DNA of 46,043 bases from JAFGDH01 sp964441265 (GCA_964441265.1 CAYYKJ010000012.1:1-46043); one strand, 5' to 3'. Numbered from the stretch's first letter, positions 8,340 to 15,931 are shown. Made by a program: numbers and translations. The notes: a model not told the origin generated them from the sequence alone.

Positions 8340-9005
8340 ATGGACGCGGAAACGCTCAAGAAGAACCTCTCGGCCGTGCGGGACGGCATAAGGCCGGAGG
8401 TGAAGATCCTGATCGCCACGAAATACGCCGGGGCGGAGGACATAGCCATGCTCGCCCTGACCCAGGATATGCTTCTTGTGGGGGAGAACAGGGTCCGGGA
8501 GGCAGAGGAGAAGATGGAATGGATAATGAAGAACCACGCCCCCGCCATGGAGAAGATCGAGTGGCACATGATCGGGCACCTCCAGAGCAACAAGGCCAAG
8601 AGGGCGGTCAAGACATTCAGCTGCATACAGTCGGTGGACACCGTCAAAATCGCGGACAGGATCGACTCCGCCGCGGGGATGCAGGACAAGGAGATGCCGG
8701 TTTACCTGGAGGTCAACGTCTCCGGCGAGGACTCCAAGTTCGGTTTCGAACCCGGCGTGGTCAGGGAGGCGTCCGAGGTCATATCCATGATGGAGAACCT
8801 TAAGGTGCAGGGACTGATGGCAATGGCTCCCCACGTGGAGCCGGAGAGGACCAGGAAATACTTCAGGCAGATAAAGGAGCTCGCCGATTTCCTCAAGCTG
8901 AAGACCTCCATGGGTATGAGCAATGATTACAAAATAGCCGTGGAGGAGGGGTCGGACATGGTGAGGATCGGGAGGGCGGTGTTCAGCCCCCGAAAGCCAT
9001 CTTGA
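8340..9005 (+). CDS. yggS: YggS/PLPBP-family pyridoxal-phosphate homeostasis protein
   Basis: The product is 221 residues, the usual length for this alanine-racemase-fold, single-domain family. The PLP-binding Lys is K28 in LIATKY. Other signatures are GENRVREAEEKM, EWHMIGHLQSNKAK, IQSVDTVKIADRI, EVNVSGEDSKFGF, LMAMAP and the phosphate-binding C-terminus (MSNDYKIAVEEGSDMVRIGRAVF). The family binds PLP and buffers its cellular level; it has no known catalytic turnover. The start is preceded by a TATA-like TTTTTTTATCC. The 3' end overlaps the convergent ZIP gene by 23 bp. Confidence 0.93.
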   Translation: MDAETLKKNLSAVRDGIRPEVKILIATKYAGAEDIAMLALTQDMLLVGENRVREAEEKMEWIMKNHAPAMEKIEWHMIGHLQSNKAKRAVKTFSCIQSVDTVKIADRIDSAAGMQDKEMPVYLEVNVSGEDSKFGFEPGVVREASEVISMMENLKVQGLMAMAPHVEPERTRKYFRQIKELADFLKLKTSMGMSNDYKIAVEEGSDMVRIGRAVFSPRKPS

Positions 9006-9729
9006 TTCCGAGAAGGAAGAGTATCCCTATCACGAAGAAAGCGAACGAAAGCATCGATTTCCCCATGCTCTTTTCTTTGTGGAGCTCCGGTATCAGGTCG
9101 GAGGCGGCGATGTATATGAACCCGCCCGCTGCGAACGGGAGAAGGAAACCCACGCTCTCCGGCGTAGCGAGGAAGAAGAATCCGATCACGCCCCCGATCA
9201 CCGAGGTGAGCTGGGCGAGGAAGTTGAAACCGAGCGCTCTCGCCTTCCTGAACCCGCCGTAAATGAGGACACCGAAATCCCCGAGTTCCTGGGGAATCTC
9301 GTGGGTAATTATGATCAGAGTGGTGAGCACCCCGAAGGGTATGCCGATCAGGAAGCCGGCGGCTATGACCAGCCCGTCTATGAAGTTGTGTATCCCGTCA
9401 CCTATCAGGATCAGGTGGGAGACCGGATGGACGTCGCACTCCCCCTCGTGGCAGTGGTGCCAGTGGAGGAACCTCTCTATCAGGAAGAAGGCGATGAATC
9501 CCGTCAGCAGGTAGCCGAAGGCGATGGTGCTCTCCATTGACACGAGGGATTCGGAGAGCATGTGGAAGAGAGCGCCGCTCATCAGGGCGCCCGCGGAGAA
9601 GGCGACGAGTATCATGAGAATCTTGTGGAGCGTCCTGTCTTTCAGGGAAAGCGTGATGACGCCTATGAGGCCCACCAGGCTGTTGACCAAAGTCGCCAGC
9701 AGTATGAACAGAAGGGTCTCGAAAGCCAT
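8983..9729 (-). CDS. ZIP-family divalent metal transporter
   Basis: This 248-residue polytopic protein of about eight helices carries ZIP signatures: HNFIDG in helix 4 and HEIPQELGDF in helix 5, whose His, Asn, Asp and Glu residues form the binuclear metal site. The loop between helices 3 and 4 is His/Cys-rich (HWHHCHEGECDVH), as is common for metal sensing. It should import Zn, Fe or Mn. A TATA box (AATATAAATG on the minus strand) sits about 25-30 bp upstream. The FeoB system at 20.8 kb is a separate iron route. Confidence 0.93.
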   Translation of the reverse strand: MAFETLLFILLATLVNSLVGLIGVITLSLKDRTLHKILMILVAFSAGALMSGALFHMLSESLVSMESTIAFGYLLTGFIAFFLIERFLHWHHCHEGECDVHPVSHLILIGDGIHNFIDGLVIAAGFLIGIPFGVLTTLIIITHEIPQELGDFGVLIYGGFRKARALGFNFLAQLTSVIGGVIGFFFLATPESVGFLLPFAAGGFIYIAASDLIPELHKEKSMGKSMLSFAFFVIGILFLLGIKMAFGG

Positions 9730-9896
9730 GCCTAATTATTCTCCGTTATCATTTATATTGTTCATTCCCCGGCACCGGGGTGGATGCCCGTCCCGTCTCC
9801 TTAAGAATCTTGACCCGAATTATTCACACGGGACCTCTCAGGTACACAGATACGAAATACAGGGATTTACTGATAAAATATCATCTATTCGGGAAA

Positions 9897-10073
9897 ATGT
9901 TCAGCATGGCCCTCGGTGATGACCACGGCGCGAAGGCGCACGTGTTCTTCATGATGCTGATCGGCCGGGCCGAAAGCAAAAGCGGGGAAACGGGCAGATC
10001 GTTCTTCCGGGAATACCACCGCATGAAAAGGAAGGCCTCCGGGTACAGCGTTAATCCCGGCGGTCAGGGGTAA
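9897..10073 (+). CDS. Small hypothetical protein
   Basis: ATG 9897 starts a 58-residue basic peptide (MFSMALGDDHG...). A TATA-like GATAAAATAT ends about 20 bp upstream, which would give a leaderless transcript; the longer in-frame extension to 9780 lacks any start signal. The 3' end overlaps the convergent HypB-type ATPase gene by 23 bp. I recognise no family, and it may be a chance ORF. Confidence 0.35.
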   Translation: MFSMALGDDHGAKAHVFFMMLIGRAESKSGETGRSFFREYHRMKRKASGYSVNPGGQG

Positions 10074-10797
10074 GAGAAAGCTTGTCCGAGACAATCCCCC
10101 TCAAATCGCCAAAAAACCCCGTCTTCAGGAGTCTGCCGGGGTTGCCCATGGCTTTCTCTAGATTTTCGTCGAAACCTATGTCCCCCAGGAACTCGACTCC
10201 GAGAGCTCCGAGCTTGTCCCTCACGGACGAGGAATCCGTTTTCTTCATGTTTTCGATGACCCCCATGACCGGTATTTTCAGATCCCTCAGCATAACGGAC
10301 ATCTTCTTGACGGTCTCCATGGCCATTATCGATTCCGTGGAGACTATCAGAAATTCGGCTCTCCTCATCAGCCGTATGACGTCCAGGGTCGTGTCCCCGA
10401 TTCCCGGGGGCATGTCCACGATCAAGAAGTCCAGCTCCCCCCAGCGCGTGATGGTAAGCAGTTCTATTATGGCATTCGAAACATCGACCCCTCTCATGGG
10501 GACCGGCTCGTCCCGGGCGTAATAAACGATGGACATGAATCTGATCCCGTGGACTTCCGGCGGGACGATGCCCTTCTCCTCCTCCGGGAAAACGTCCCCC
10601 GCACCCAGCATCACATGATCAGAGGGTCCGCAGAAATCCAGATCGAGCAGACCCACCCCGTGTCCCATCTCCGACAGAATCAGCGCCAGAGCGGATGCGA
10701 CGGAACTCTTTCCGACCCCTCCCTTGCCACCAGAAACGGGGATTATACTCTTCACGCCCTTCAGCCTTTCACCGATCACGCTTAACCTCGGGTCCAT
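10051..10797 (-). CDS. hypB: ATPase-type HypB (Mrp/MinD family), hydrogenase nickel insertion
   Basis: This 248-residue SIMIBI ATPase has the deviant Walker A GGKGGVGKS (23-31), the family N-terminus MDPRLSVIGERLKGVK, and later FMSIVYYARDEPVPMRG, ALIELLTITRWGELDFLIVDMPPG and VIENMK blocks. From memory it closely resembles the ATP-type HypB of Thermococcus, an Mrp/MinD-like ATPase that replaces the GTPase HypB and pairs with HypA to load Ni into [NiFe]-hydrogenase. The start lies 1 nt after the hypA stop, so the two are coupled. No hydrogenase structural gene is present here. It lacks the CPxC motif of Fe-S carrier Nbp35 proteins, as expected. Confidence 0.88.
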   Translation of the reverse strand: MDPRLSVIGERLKGVKSIIPVSGGKGGVGKSSVASALALILSEMGHGVGLLDLDFCGPSDHVMLGAGDVFPEEEKGIVPPEVHGIRFMSIVYYARDEPVPMRGVDVSNAIIELLTITRWGELDFLIVDMPPGIGDTTLDVIRLMRRAEFLIVSTESIMAMETVKKMSVMLRDLKIPVMGVIENMKKTDSSSVRDKLGALGVEFLGDIGFDENLEKAMGNPGRLLKTGFFGDLRGIVSDKLSLTPDRRD

Positions 10798-10798
10798 T

Positions 10799-11203
10799 TC
10801 ACTTCACCCCCCTGATGGATTCCACCCGGACGCCCCGCCCTCTCAGGATTTCAAAATCGGGGCTTTTGCATCCGGGGCATCTGAGATAAACATGGGCGAC
10901 ATCGGGAACGAAATGGATGAACTCCGCCTCATCCTCGCCTATCCCCTTCGGAGCGCCGCTGATATCCCACTCGTTCCCGCAGACCATGCACCTCAGAAGG
11001 GCCTTCTCCGTCTCTATCTTTATGTCCAGTTTCATCTTCTCCAGACCAGCGATCTCTTTCAGGGAAAACTCGAAAATCTCCATGTCTATCTGCTGAAGCT
11101 CGCCCAGCCTGACCGTGACCCCTGAAACGTCTTTGATCTTGTTTTCCTTCTGGTATTCCATGACGGTACGAATTACCGCCTGGGCCAGTGACCATTCGTG
11201 CAT
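10799..11203 (-). CDS. hypA: HypA hydrogenase nickel-insertion protein
   Basis: Starting at ATG 11203 gives 134 residues beginning MHEWSLAQAV; the invariant Met-His2-Glu3 nickel-binding N-terminus fixes this start. An upstream in-frame extension to 11275 would run into tRNA-Gly and is rejected. Zinc ligands are C72/C75 (CMVC) and C109/C112 (CPGC), with the usual long insertion between the pairs. HypA delivers Ni to the hydrogenase large subunit together with the HypB ATPase encoded immediately downstream. The tRNA-Gly 3' end lies only 43 bp upstream, so read-through from the tRNA promoter is possible. Confidence 0.95.
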   Translation of the reverse strand: MHEWSLAQAVIRTVMEYQKENKIKDVSGVTVRLGELQQIDMEIFEFSLKEIAGLEKMKLDIKIETEKALLRCMVCGNEWDISGAPKGIGEDEAEFIHFVPDVAHVYLRCPGCKSPDFEILRGRGVRVESIRGVK

Positions 11204-11246
11204 GTTGGACCATCCAATCGGCACCCGGTGTCCGGGCACGTGTCTA

Positions 11247-11479
11247 TGCGCCGACCGGGACTTTCCGACCCGCAAGCGAAAACTGCTGGTTTTCCGAATT
11301 TTCGAAGGACGCAGATTTTATCTGCGTCAAACGACATTTCCGCTTTTGAGCAAAAGGGTCATTTGAACCCGGGCTAGAGGCTGTTTCCTTGCAAGCGAAA
11401 ACTGCTGGTTTTCGCTTAAGCCTTTTGAGTAAAAGGCCTATTGGGAAGCCCCTGTCCTACCAGGCTAGACTATCGGCGC
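11247..11479 (-). tRNA. tRNA-Gly (anticodon CCC) with two homologous introns
   Basis: Acceptor GCGCCGA (11479-11473) pairs with TCGGCGC (11254-11248); discriminator A is 11247 and there is no CCA. D-stem GTCT/GGAC, anticodon stem GGGGC/GCCTC and loop TTCCCAA give anticodon CCC at 11445-11443. The T-stem is CCGGG (11372-11368) / CCCGG (11259-11255). Intron 1 (~11441-11383, 59 nt) is at the canonical 37/38 position. Intron 2 (101 nt, ~11360-11260) interrupts the T-loop. The spliced product is a regular 73-nt tRNA. Both introns contain CCTTTT-R-CTCAAAAG-type and GAAAACCAGCAGTTTTC blocks. A TATA-like TTTAT lies about 30 bp upstream. Confidence 0.9.
11301..11330. repeat. Palindromic repeat copy inside the tRNA-Gly T-loop intron
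   Basis: TTCGAAGGACGCA begins the unit and TGCGTCAA ends it. The core is a perfect hairpin, GACGCAGAT (11308-11316) and ATCTGCGTC (11320-11328), with a 3-nt loop. The same edges and stem length recur at 34917-34946. Confidence 0.7.
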
Positions 11480-11531
11480 GTTTAGAATAGAAATTGAGCG
11501 CCGGGAAATAAATAGTTTTATTCTGCCCGGT

Positions 11532-12011
11532 TCACGGTCCCGGTCCCGCCAGCTCCTCTCCTCCTGATTTCAGGGCTCTCATTTCGGTTTCCGCCCCGTA
11601 TTCCTTCTTCAGATCCGATAATTCCCGCTTCATCTTGGCGTATCCCGATTTCCTAGCCCGCCACAGGGCCCATTTTTTGCGGATGCTCTTGGAGCTGAAT
11701 ATCCTATGTTCCCTCAAAGAATCGCTTTCCGCACCGGATTCATCCTCTCCCATTTTCCTGGAGATGCTTCCCATATGGTATATGCAGCCGCCGAGCAGCA
11801 AAGGCCCGCATCCTATCAGGACACCCGCCCCGCCGAAGGCGGAACCCCCGACAGGTCCAAGCAGTCCCGGAAAAGCGATATCCTCCCCTATCTCCTCGAG
11901 TAAATAACCTCTTGCCCTTCGGACACCGTATTTGGATTTCAGAAGCTGTTCATTCTTCTTGTTATATTCCGATATCAGCTGCGAGTAACCGGAATCCGAC
12001 AACATGTTCAA
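11532..12011 (-). CDS. Hypothetical protein with a Gly-rich membrane segment
   Basis: The product has 159 residues. A charged N-terminal helix (SQLISEYNKKNEQLLKSKYGVRRARGY) leads to a long hydrophobic, Gly-rich stretch at about 46-81 (PGLLGPVGGSAFGGAGVLIG) that could form a helical hairpin in the membrane. A basic helical C-terminus follows. I recognise no family. It is flanked by tRNA-Gly and the small zinc-ribbon gene; the upstream minus-strand sequence is AT-rich and compatible with a promoter. Confidence 0.6.
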   Translation of the reverse strand: MNMLSDSGYSQLISEYNKKNEQLLKSKYGVRRARGYLLEEIGEDIAFPGLLGPVGGSAFGGAGVLIGCGPLLLGGCIYHMGSISRKMGEDESGAESDSLREHRIFSSKSIRKKWALWRARKSGYAKMKRELSDLKKEYGAETEMRALKSGGEELAGPGP

Positions 12012-12128
12012 CGTAGATTATCAGATTGATCGCACAACTTAAAAAACCGAGGTTGCCATGACTTATGACGTCAAACAACGAAACAGACAACCACTATTTA
12101 AAAGGTGACCTCGGAGTAATTCTATTAT

Positions 12129-12338
12129 ATGGGTATCCGGAACATACTGGTCGACCCTAAGAGGGTCGTCATGATAAGGAAGGCAGAGAAGCACCTGAAG
12201 AGGGTGAAAACCTGCCACATCTGCGGGAAAAGGACGGACAGCGACATAACCTCGCTGGACGTGGAAAACGGTGAGGGGCAGAGATTCTGCTCGTGGGAAT
12301 GCATGGACAGGTCCAACCCCGGCGGCTCTTCCTGCTGA
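12129..12338 (+). CDS. Small treble-clef zinc-finger protein
   Basis: This 69-residue protein has a basic N-terminal helix and a Cys4 finger, CHIC...FCSWEC, followed by a Gly/Ser/Cys tail. The CxxC and CxxxC spacing resembles TRASH/MYM-type metal-binding fingers. ATG 12129 lies about 28 bp after a TATA box (TATTTAAAAG, 12096-12105), so the transcript should be leaderless. A second, related finger protein follows at 12402. Function unknown; DNA, RNA or metal binding are all possible. Confidence 0.7.
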   Translation: MGIRNILVDPKRVVMIRKAEKHLKRVKTCHICGKRTDSDITSLDVENGEGQRFCSWECMDRSNPGGSSC

Positions 12339-12401
12339 AAAGGCAGATGCTTCGAGAAAACCTTTTTAATGTTCATTTCAAAAGCTACTATCCGTGATTG
12401 A

Positions 12402-12611
12402 ATGTTCTGGTCCAAAAAGAAGTGCGAGTTCTGCAAGGAAGAGATAGAGAAGGGAAAAGAGATCCGGGCCGAGGTCGGGGTATTCGGAAGAGTAGGGAAA
12501 TGGAAGAGGGATTTTTGCTCCGAGGAATGTCTCGAAAGGTACGAGAAAACGACAGAGGAGCTCATGAAGACCAGGAAGCCCAGGGTGTGCATGCGCTGCC
12601 TGCGTTATTAG
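12402..12611 (+). CDS. Small TRASH-like zinc-finger protein
   Basis: This 69-residue basic protein has CEFC, FCSEEC and a final CMRC, fitting one treble-clef finger plus an extra Cys pair. The CxxC-(30-35)-FCSxEC pattern matches the neighbour at 12129, so the two are probably ancient paralogues. A TATA-like TTTTTAATG is about 30-35 bp upstream, arguing for a separate promoter. Such fingers occur in metal-responsive regulators and ribosomal-protein-like factors, but nothing here decides the role. Confidence 0.7.
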   Translation: MFWSKKKCEFCKEEIEKGKEIRAEVGVFGRVGKWKRDFCSEECLERYEKTTEELMKTRKPRVCMRCLRY

Positions 12612-12663
12612 AATTCCCGATTTTTGACCGTCATTTATTATGAAAAACTCATAATTATGAAAT

Positions 12664-13653
12664 ATGAAACGGGGTGTTCCTGCAGCCGTAATCATCATAA
12701 TGTCCATATTTATAGTTTCCGGCTGCGTAAACGTCAACCCGGAGAGCCTCGCCTTCGCCAGCCCACTGGTCAAGCAGTTCATGGATGAATACCCGAACGC
12801 GAAGATAACGGCCACCCATTTCACCAAGGAGCAGAGCGCCCGGATACTGGAGAACATAACGGCCGAGTGCGGCAACCCCTACATCAACGCGAGGGAATAC
12901 TACAGGATTACCATAGACGACCCGGACAGCGGCATGAGGGTTGTGGCATGGATAGACTGGGAGAACAGGGAGATCGAATGCGCGGTGAAGTACGGGAAGG
13001 AGAACGAGAAGACCATCTCCAAGCCGGGGGAGGGCGAAAAGGAGTGCGCATCCCGTTATGAGGCCAGATGCCACAACGGACACGTCTACTGGTACGACTC
13101 CTGCGGCAACAAGGAAAGCAAGAAGGAATACTGCCATTACGGCTGCGAAAACGGGGAATGCAAAGAGACGGGAAGCGAGAACTGCACCGACTCGGACGGC
13201 GGAAAGAATTACTTCGTGAAGGGCACGGCCATGAAGGGAACCCAGGTCCTCTCCGACCACTGCAACGAAGACGGCACTCTTACCGAGAAGTACTGCGACG
13301 GCAACGAAATAAAATGGGAGACCATTCTCTGCCCGGACGGGTATGAATGCTCCGGAGGCAGGTGCGTCGCCGCAGGAGCCGAAGAAATTACGCCCCGGGA
13401 AGAAGCGACGCTCACGGGGGCGGGCGCTGAGATGTACATAAAGATTGACGGAGTGAAGCACACGCTGTCCCTCGTCGGCTGGGATACGGCCTGTACTACC
13501 GCTTATATCCAGGTTGACGGTCAAAACCCTCCCGTTTACGGGTGGATGGAAGGGAACAGCTATGAGACGGGAGTCGGGAGGATGGTAACAGAAATCACTG
13601 ACATGTCATGCGGTGAGACTATCCAAGTTACTCTGGTTGCACGGGAATCCTGA
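12664..13653 (+). CDS. Cys-rich secreted lipoprotein
   Basis: This 329-residue protein has a signal peptide and lipobox IVSGC near residue 21. Residues ~120-240 form a Cys-rich region with repeated C-x(4-7)-C units (CHNGHVYWYDSCG, CHYGCENGEC, CDGNEIKWETILC, CPDGYECSGGRC). These resemble the small disulfide modules common in exported proteins of DPANN and related archaea. The last ~80 residues look like a beta-rich domain. It would be lipid-anchored at the cell surface and need disulfide formation; the DsbA-like protein at 7591 is a candidate partner (inference). Confidence 0.78.
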   Translation: MKRGVPAAVIIIMSIFIVSGCVNVNPESLAFASPLVKQFMDEYPNAKITATHFTKEQSARILENITAECGNPYINAREYYRITIDDPDSGMRVVAWIDWENREIECAVKYGKENEKTISKPGEGEKECASRYEARCHNGHVYWYDSCGNKESKKEYCHYGCENGECKETGSENCTDSDGGKNYFVKGTAMKGTQVLSDHCNEDGTLTEKYCDGNEIKWETILCPDGYECSGGRCVAAGAEEITPREEATLTGAGAEMYIKIDGVKHTLSLVGWDTACTTAYIQVDGQNPPVYGWMEGNSYETGVGRMVTEITDMSCGETIQVTLVARES

Positions 13654-13689
13654 TTAAGTGAGACTGACTCGTTCTGAAAAAAGAAAAAG

Positions 13690-13802
13690 CGCTGGGTGCA
13701 GGATTCGAACCTGCGCGTGCAGAAGCACACACGGTTAGCAACCTTACGCAACCATTGATTTCCCAATAGGTTTGTGCGCCTTAACCACTCGGCCAACCCA
13801 GC
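13690..13802 (-). tRNA. tRNA-Ser (anticodon GCT) with a 30-nt intron at position 29/30
   Basis: Acceptor GCTGGGT (13802-13796) pairs with ACCCAGC (13697-13691); discriminator G is 13690. D-arm GCCGAGTGGTTAAGGC, long variable arm and T-arm GCAGG-TTCGAAT-CCTGC identify a class II tRNA. The anticodon arm is complete only after removing ~13773-13744 (30 nt): CAC + GG, loop TTGCTAA, CCGTG. The intron therefore lies in the 5' strand of the anticodon stem (29/30), a non-canonical archaeal site. The spliced length is 83 nt. The first 22 nt also encode the C-terminus of the LAGLIDADG gene. Confidence 0.9.
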
Positions 13803-14422
13803 ATCATTTCTTTAAACTTTCGAGTTTTCGTGTTATTATGTGGTCTTATTTCTTTAAAAAACCTTTCCATATTTTTCCAACCAGCTAATCTAATTTTAAA
13901 ATTACTTTTTTCAATCCAAAAATTAAACCCAATATTTGATAGAATCTTCTTTATTTGTAAAAGATGAGAAATTGAACGGCTCGAAATATCAATAACAGGA
14001 TTTCTATATTTTTTATATGTCTTTCTTAGATAAACGGAACCATCGGTATCAAAAATTCCTCTGACATAATGAGGCCAACATTCAGAATCTTTAATTATTA
14101 ATCTTGGAATTTCAACAGTTTCTGATTTTTTTCCCACAGGAAAACCTAAAACATCAGAAAAAAGTTTTTTTGCATCCAGACCACAAACTCTAACACCGAT
14201 CACATATCCTCCGTTGTATTTTCTCTTTATGATTTTCAACTTTTTTGAAAAGATGTTTTCGAATATTGGTCTTACATGATCTGTATAATAAGACAATTCA
14301 TTTTTATTACCTCTAACTTCCAAAACATAACTTCTAACAGTAGAATAAAGACTTCCATCACCGGCGAATATACCACAACACTCACCAAGATTTTTTTTAT
14401 CGATTTCAGTAATTTTTTTCAT
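13781..14422 (-). CDS. LAGLIDADG homing endonuclease overlapping tRNA-Ser
   Basis: This 213-residue monomer has two LAGLIDADG motifs, ECCGIFAGDG (14-23; Asp22) and YVRGIFDTDG (119-128; Asp127), spaced as in double-motif homing endonucleases. Between and after them lie beta-strand-rich saddle segments. Such enzymes cut long asymmetric DNA sites and spread introns or inteins. This one is free-standing and strikingly AT-rich against GC-rich neighbours, implying transfer. Its last seven codons and stop (…MLGWPSG, TAA 13783-13781) lie within tRNA-Ser, the stop falling in the D-loop. AT-rich upstream sequence (TATATTTAATTATAA) may hold its promoter. Confidence 0.92.
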   Translation of the reverse strand: MKKITEIDKKNLGECCGIFAGDGSLYSTVRSYVLEVRGNKNELSYYTDHVRPIFENIFSKKLKIIKRKYNGGYVIGVRVCGLDAKKLFSDVLGFPVGKKSETVEIPRLIIKDSECWPHYVRGIFDTDGSVYLRKTYKKYRNPVIDISSRSISHLLQIKKILSNIGFNFWIEKSNFKIRLAGWKNMERFFKEIRPHNNTKTRKFKEMMLGWPSG

Positions 14423-14573
14423 ATATTTAATTATAATTTTCTGGTTTAAACTATTGCGCCTTAAAAATATATGAATCAGAAAAACAAAACAACATCCTTG
14501 GTATTACAAACCTTTATAAGTTTAAACCATAAACTTATAACAAATCATGTTATTTACATTATGAGGTGGAAAG

Positions 14574-14897
14574 ATGGGTATCAAGGTTGCTAGCGTTTCT
14601 GAAACATACGGAAAGGACGTCTTTACCAAGAAGGGAATGTTCTGCGGGAAGGTCGAGGATGTGGAGTGCGATCTACAGAGGTTCAAGATACGTTCTCTTG
14701 TGGTGAAGGCCGCGAGGGAATCCTACATCTCAAAAATGCTCGGGGACAAGAAGGGGATCATCATACCGTTCCCGATGGTGGAGTCCATCGGCGACATAAT
14801 AATAATAAAGCACATCTCCATGCCCACGCCGGAGGAACCGGAAGAGAAACAGCCCCACGGGCCCGTTGAAAGTCCTCCCGAGCCCCCGAAGGTTTAA
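14574..14897 (+). CDS. PRC-barrel domain protein
   Basis: This 107-residue protein opens with SVSETYGKDVFTKKGMFCGKVEDVECDL, then strand-rich blocks ending GIIIPFPMVESIGDIIIIKH, matching the small beta-barrel PRC family (RimM C-terminal and photosynthetic reaction centre H-like). Archaeal stand-alone PRC-barrel proteins are abundant; some act in cell division (CdpB-type), others in RNA metabolism. The last ~20 residues are a Pro/Glu tail. A strong Shine-Dalgarno (GAGGTGG) precedes ATG 14574. The 3' end overlaps the convergent M24 peptidase by 4 bp. Confidence 0.82.
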   Translation: MGIKVASVSETYGKDVFTKKGMFCGKVEDVECDLQRFKIRSLVVKAARESYISKMLGDKKGIIIPFPMVESIGDIIIIKHISMPTPEEPEEKQPHGPVESPPEPPKV

Positions 14898-15898
14898 ATG
14901 GATTTGGAAAGCACTTCCGGCTTTCCCTTGTTTATCAGAATCATGTCCTCCAGCCTCGCCCCTATCTCATTCTTGACGTAGATGCCCGGCTCGACCGTGA
15001 TGACCATCCCATCCTTCAGCTTCTTACCCAGATCCTCGTGGACCGAGAGCCCCACGGAATGCCCGAACCTGTGCCTCTCCCTGTATCCGAACCTCTTCAT
15101 GAGCTTCTTCTGTTCCCCGTCCAGAGAGCTGACGGAGATGCCCCTCTTGATCTTGTTCATGAGGGAATTATGTATCTTCTTTATGTCGGCCAGCACCTTC
15201 TTCTGATGGCTTTTCGGCTTCCTGCAGAACATGCGGGTTATGTCCGAGCAGTAACCGTTGAACCTGCAACCGATGTCTATGAGAACCATGTCGTCCAGCT
15301 TTATCAGCTTGTGGTTGGGCCTGTGATGGACGAAGGAGGTCTGCCTCCCGGAGGCCACTATGGGATCGAAGGCCAGCTCCACGTTGTGCCTGAGGAAGCG
15401 GAGCTTTATCTTGTTGGCCACGTCCTTCTCCTTCCTGTTCCACATGGCGGTGTTCTGGAGCACATCCCTGGTGACCTTCAGGGCCTTCCTCATCTGGTCG
15501 ATCTCCCACGGCTCCTTGATCAGCCTGGGCTTCTTTATCATGTCCCCGCAGGGGACCAGTTTGACCCTCTTCTCCCTGAGGAACCGGTAAAGGTCCGATG
15601 AGAAATTCCTCTCGTCGAAGCCCACCTTCTTGAAGGGCCTGAGTATCTTCTTCAGGTCGCTCCTCCTCCTGAGCAGGATCACGTTGTCGTAGGTCTCCTG
15701 GGCCTCCTCCCTGAGAGGTGAAAGGATCAGGGCCATGTCCTCCCCGGTGACCAGCAAAAGCGAACGCTCGTCCTTCATTTCCCTGTAACCGGTGTAGTAG
15801 AACATGTCGTCGTGATCAGAGATCAGAAGGGCGTCTATTCTCTTCCTCTTCATGAGCCTGCGGATGTTCCTTTTTCTCCCCAAGTAATCCGGCCCCAT
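14894..15898 (-). CDS. M24-family Xaa-Pro dipeptidase-like metallopeptidase
   Basis: Starting at ATG 15898 gives 334 residues; the longer frame would run through tRNA-Trp and is rejected. A creatinase-like N-terminal domain (IDALLISDHDDMFYYTGY) precedes a pita-bread catalytic domain with all metal ligands visible: DIGCRFNGYCSDITR (two Asp), GHSVGLSVHE (His), VEPGIY (Glu) and ARLED (Glu). It should cleave X-Pro dipeptides or related substrates with two Mn or Co ions. The tRNA-Trp 3' end is 33 bp upstream, followed by a T6 run that probably ends the tRNA transcript. Confidence 0.92.
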   Translation of the reverse strand: MGPDYLGRKRNIRRLMKRKRIDALLISDHDDMFYYTGYREMKDERSLLLVTGEDMALILSPLREEAQETYDNVILLRRRSDLKKILRPFKKVGFDERNFSSDLYRFLREKRVKLVPCGDMIKKPRLIKEPWEIDQMRKALKVTRDVLQNTAMWNRKEKDVANKIKLRFLRHNVELAFDPIVASGRQTSFVHHRPNHKLIKLDDMVLIDIGCRFNGYCSDITRMFCRKPKSHQKKVLADIKKIHNSLMNKIKRGISVSSLDGEQKKLMKRFGYRERHRFGHSVGLSVHEDLGKKLKDGMVITVEPGIYVKNEIGARLEDMILINKGKPEVLSKSI

Positions 15899-15931
15899 GG
15901 CATATAATTGGAACTCTGGAATAAAAAATGA

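Noticed and set aside
11247..11479. Split or permuted tRNA instead of introns for tRNA-Gly
   Set aside because: All exon parts are in normal order on one strand and close together, so intron removal is sufficient.
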